Positions 5,956-6,213 of a stretch of 6,213 nt of DNA are shown here, piece after piece. The notes beneath the pieces are model-generated. The model was not told where the DNA came from and ran no database searches. It worked only from the letters and a program-made list of their open reading frames with translations. The translations under genes were made by a program, and so were the position numbers. Positions within the stretch are counted from its first letter, which is position 1. Every line of letters starts with the position of its first letter. This stretch comes from Candidatus Beckwithbacteria bacterium CG23_combo_of_CG06-09_8_20_14_all_47_9 (GTDB lineage Bacteria > Patescibacteriota > Microgenomatia > UBA1400 > CG1-02-47-37), in NCBI GenBank assembly GCA_002772455.1, contig PCSQ01000005.1, positions 242-6,454 of the forward strand, read 5' to 3'.

Positions 5956-6213
5956 TTATTTTACTCTACTTAATAAGTTTAGACCTTTGGCATTTTTGCA
6001 GATTATAACTTTCTTGCCAGTTTTTGCCTCGATTTCTCTTCTGGCGTTTCCGGCCACCGTACCGCCTTCTTTAGCCACCAACTTATTTTGAGGGAAACTT
6101 CGCGGTTGGCGTTTTTGGGATATCTCTGTCGTGGCTGTTTCCGCCAGCATATTCAAAACTAATTCTAGATTGGTCATGTTATCCCTCAAGTTTTCTTTTT
6201 TCAAACCTTTAAG
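5956..6213 (-). CDS. C-terminal part of a BRO-N/DinD-like protein (5' end beyond window)
   Basis: The frame is open from the right edge to a TAA at 5956-5958, giving 85 visible residues with no start needed inside the window. The visible part begins LKGLKKENLRDNMTNLELVL and continues with a helical segment ending ETATTEIS, then NKLVAKEGGTVAGNARREIE and KTGKKVI. This 'LRDxMTxLEL...GE-ATTEI...A-GG-VAGNAR-E-E-TGK-V' arrangement is the C-terminal region I associate with bacterial BRO-N family (Bro-N, phage antirepressor-like or DNA-damage-inducible DinD-like) proteins. The N-terminal BRO domain would lie to the right of the window and cannot be confirmed. A TTG at 6204 could be read as a start for an 82-residue protein, but the same frame continues upstream and the conserved motif begins there, so a truncated longer gene is far more likely. 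Function in the cell is unclear; family members are linked to phage regulation and DNA damage response. It is not an obvious partner of the glycosyltransferases that follow it. Confidence 0.7.
   Translation of the reverse strand, partial: LKGLKKENLRDNMTNLELVLNMLAETATTEISQKRQPRSFPQNKLVAKEGGTVAGNARREIEAKTGKKVIICKNAKGLNLLSRVK
6002..6007 (-). promoter_or_regulatory. Possible -10 box for the glycosyltransferase run
   Basis: The minus strand reads an exact TATAAT here, 53 bases before the ATG at 5948 and inside the last codons of the BRO-like gene. The best -35 candidate at 17-base spacing is GAGGCA, only three of six matches to TTGACA, and there is no extended -10 TG. It is the only promoter-like element seen near the start of the GT run, but chance is a real alternative; read-through from the BRO-like gene would also serve. 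Confidence 0.2.

Noticed and set aside
5956..6204. A complete small protein of 82 residues starting at TTG 6204
   Set aside because: The frame stays open to the window edge and the conserved motif begins at or before this codon; the only purine-rich sequence directly touches the TTG, so it is the tail of a longer gene.
1..6213. CRISPR array, tRNA/rRNA genes, insertion sequence or defence system
   Set aside because: No regularly spaced repeats, no tRNA-like cloverleaf or rRNA sequence, no transposase or nuclease motifs were seen; nearly every base is accounted for by the glycosyltransferase genes and the BRO-like fragment.

Overview
The window is almost entirely coding, and every supported gene reads on the minus strand, so the transcription order runs from high to low coordinates. 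It holds a tightly packed run of six glycosyltransferase (GT) genes (5948 down to the left edge), preceded by the 3' end of a BRO-N/DinD-type gene that enters from the right edge. The only intergenic gap is 7 bases (5949-5955). No stretch over 300 bases lacks a gene. The first 970 bases look empty only if a closed ORF is required: they hold a gene that starts at 974 and stays open to the left edge.

The likely source is a bacterium of the Patescibacteria (CPR), possibly Microgenomates or a relative. This is inference from the style of the proteins and was not tested by a search. The GT39 protein has the early 'WDEAA-G-N' and 'SFRSFGDYK-PLY' motifs and a late 'DWQYGYK' motif that I associate with that group. 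The C-terminal BRO-like domain (LRDNMTNLE / GGTVAGNAR) is common there too, and a short CCTGCC-type palindrome lies in frame inside one GT gene, as I recall from CPR genomes. TGA serves as stop at three ATGA start/stop overlaps, so the standard bacterial code fits better than code 25 (Gracilibacteria/Absconditabacteria).

Layout in transcription order: (1) C-terminal 85 residues of a BRO-N/DinD-like protein (5956-6213, partial). (2) GT2 rhamnosyltransferase-type enzyme (5049-5948). (3) WaaE/KdtX-like GT2 enzyme (4300-5052). (4) GT4 enzyme (3237-4319). (5) A second GT2 enzyme of the WED-motif type (2395-3240). (6) Polytopic GT39/ArnT-PMT-like GT-C enzyme (971-2410). (7) Polytopic GT87-like GT-C enzyme (1-974, 3' truncated by the window). 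Junctions 2/3, 4/5 and 6/7 are 4-base ATGA overlaps; junctions 3/4 and 5/6 overlap by 20 and 16 bases.

The set combines four cytoplasmic nucleotide-sugar enzymes (three GT-A, one GT-B) with two membrane enzymes expected to use polyprenyl-phosphate sugars on the outer face. Together they probably build and then decorate a lipid-linked surface glycan or glycosylate exported proteins. No polymerase, flippase, ABC exporter or sugar-nucleotide synthesis gene is in the window, so the product cannot be named. I see no exotic new system. The points most worth a second look are the in-frame palindrome at 3143-3160, the imperfect hairpin at 245-276, and the BRO-like gene abutting the glycan operon.
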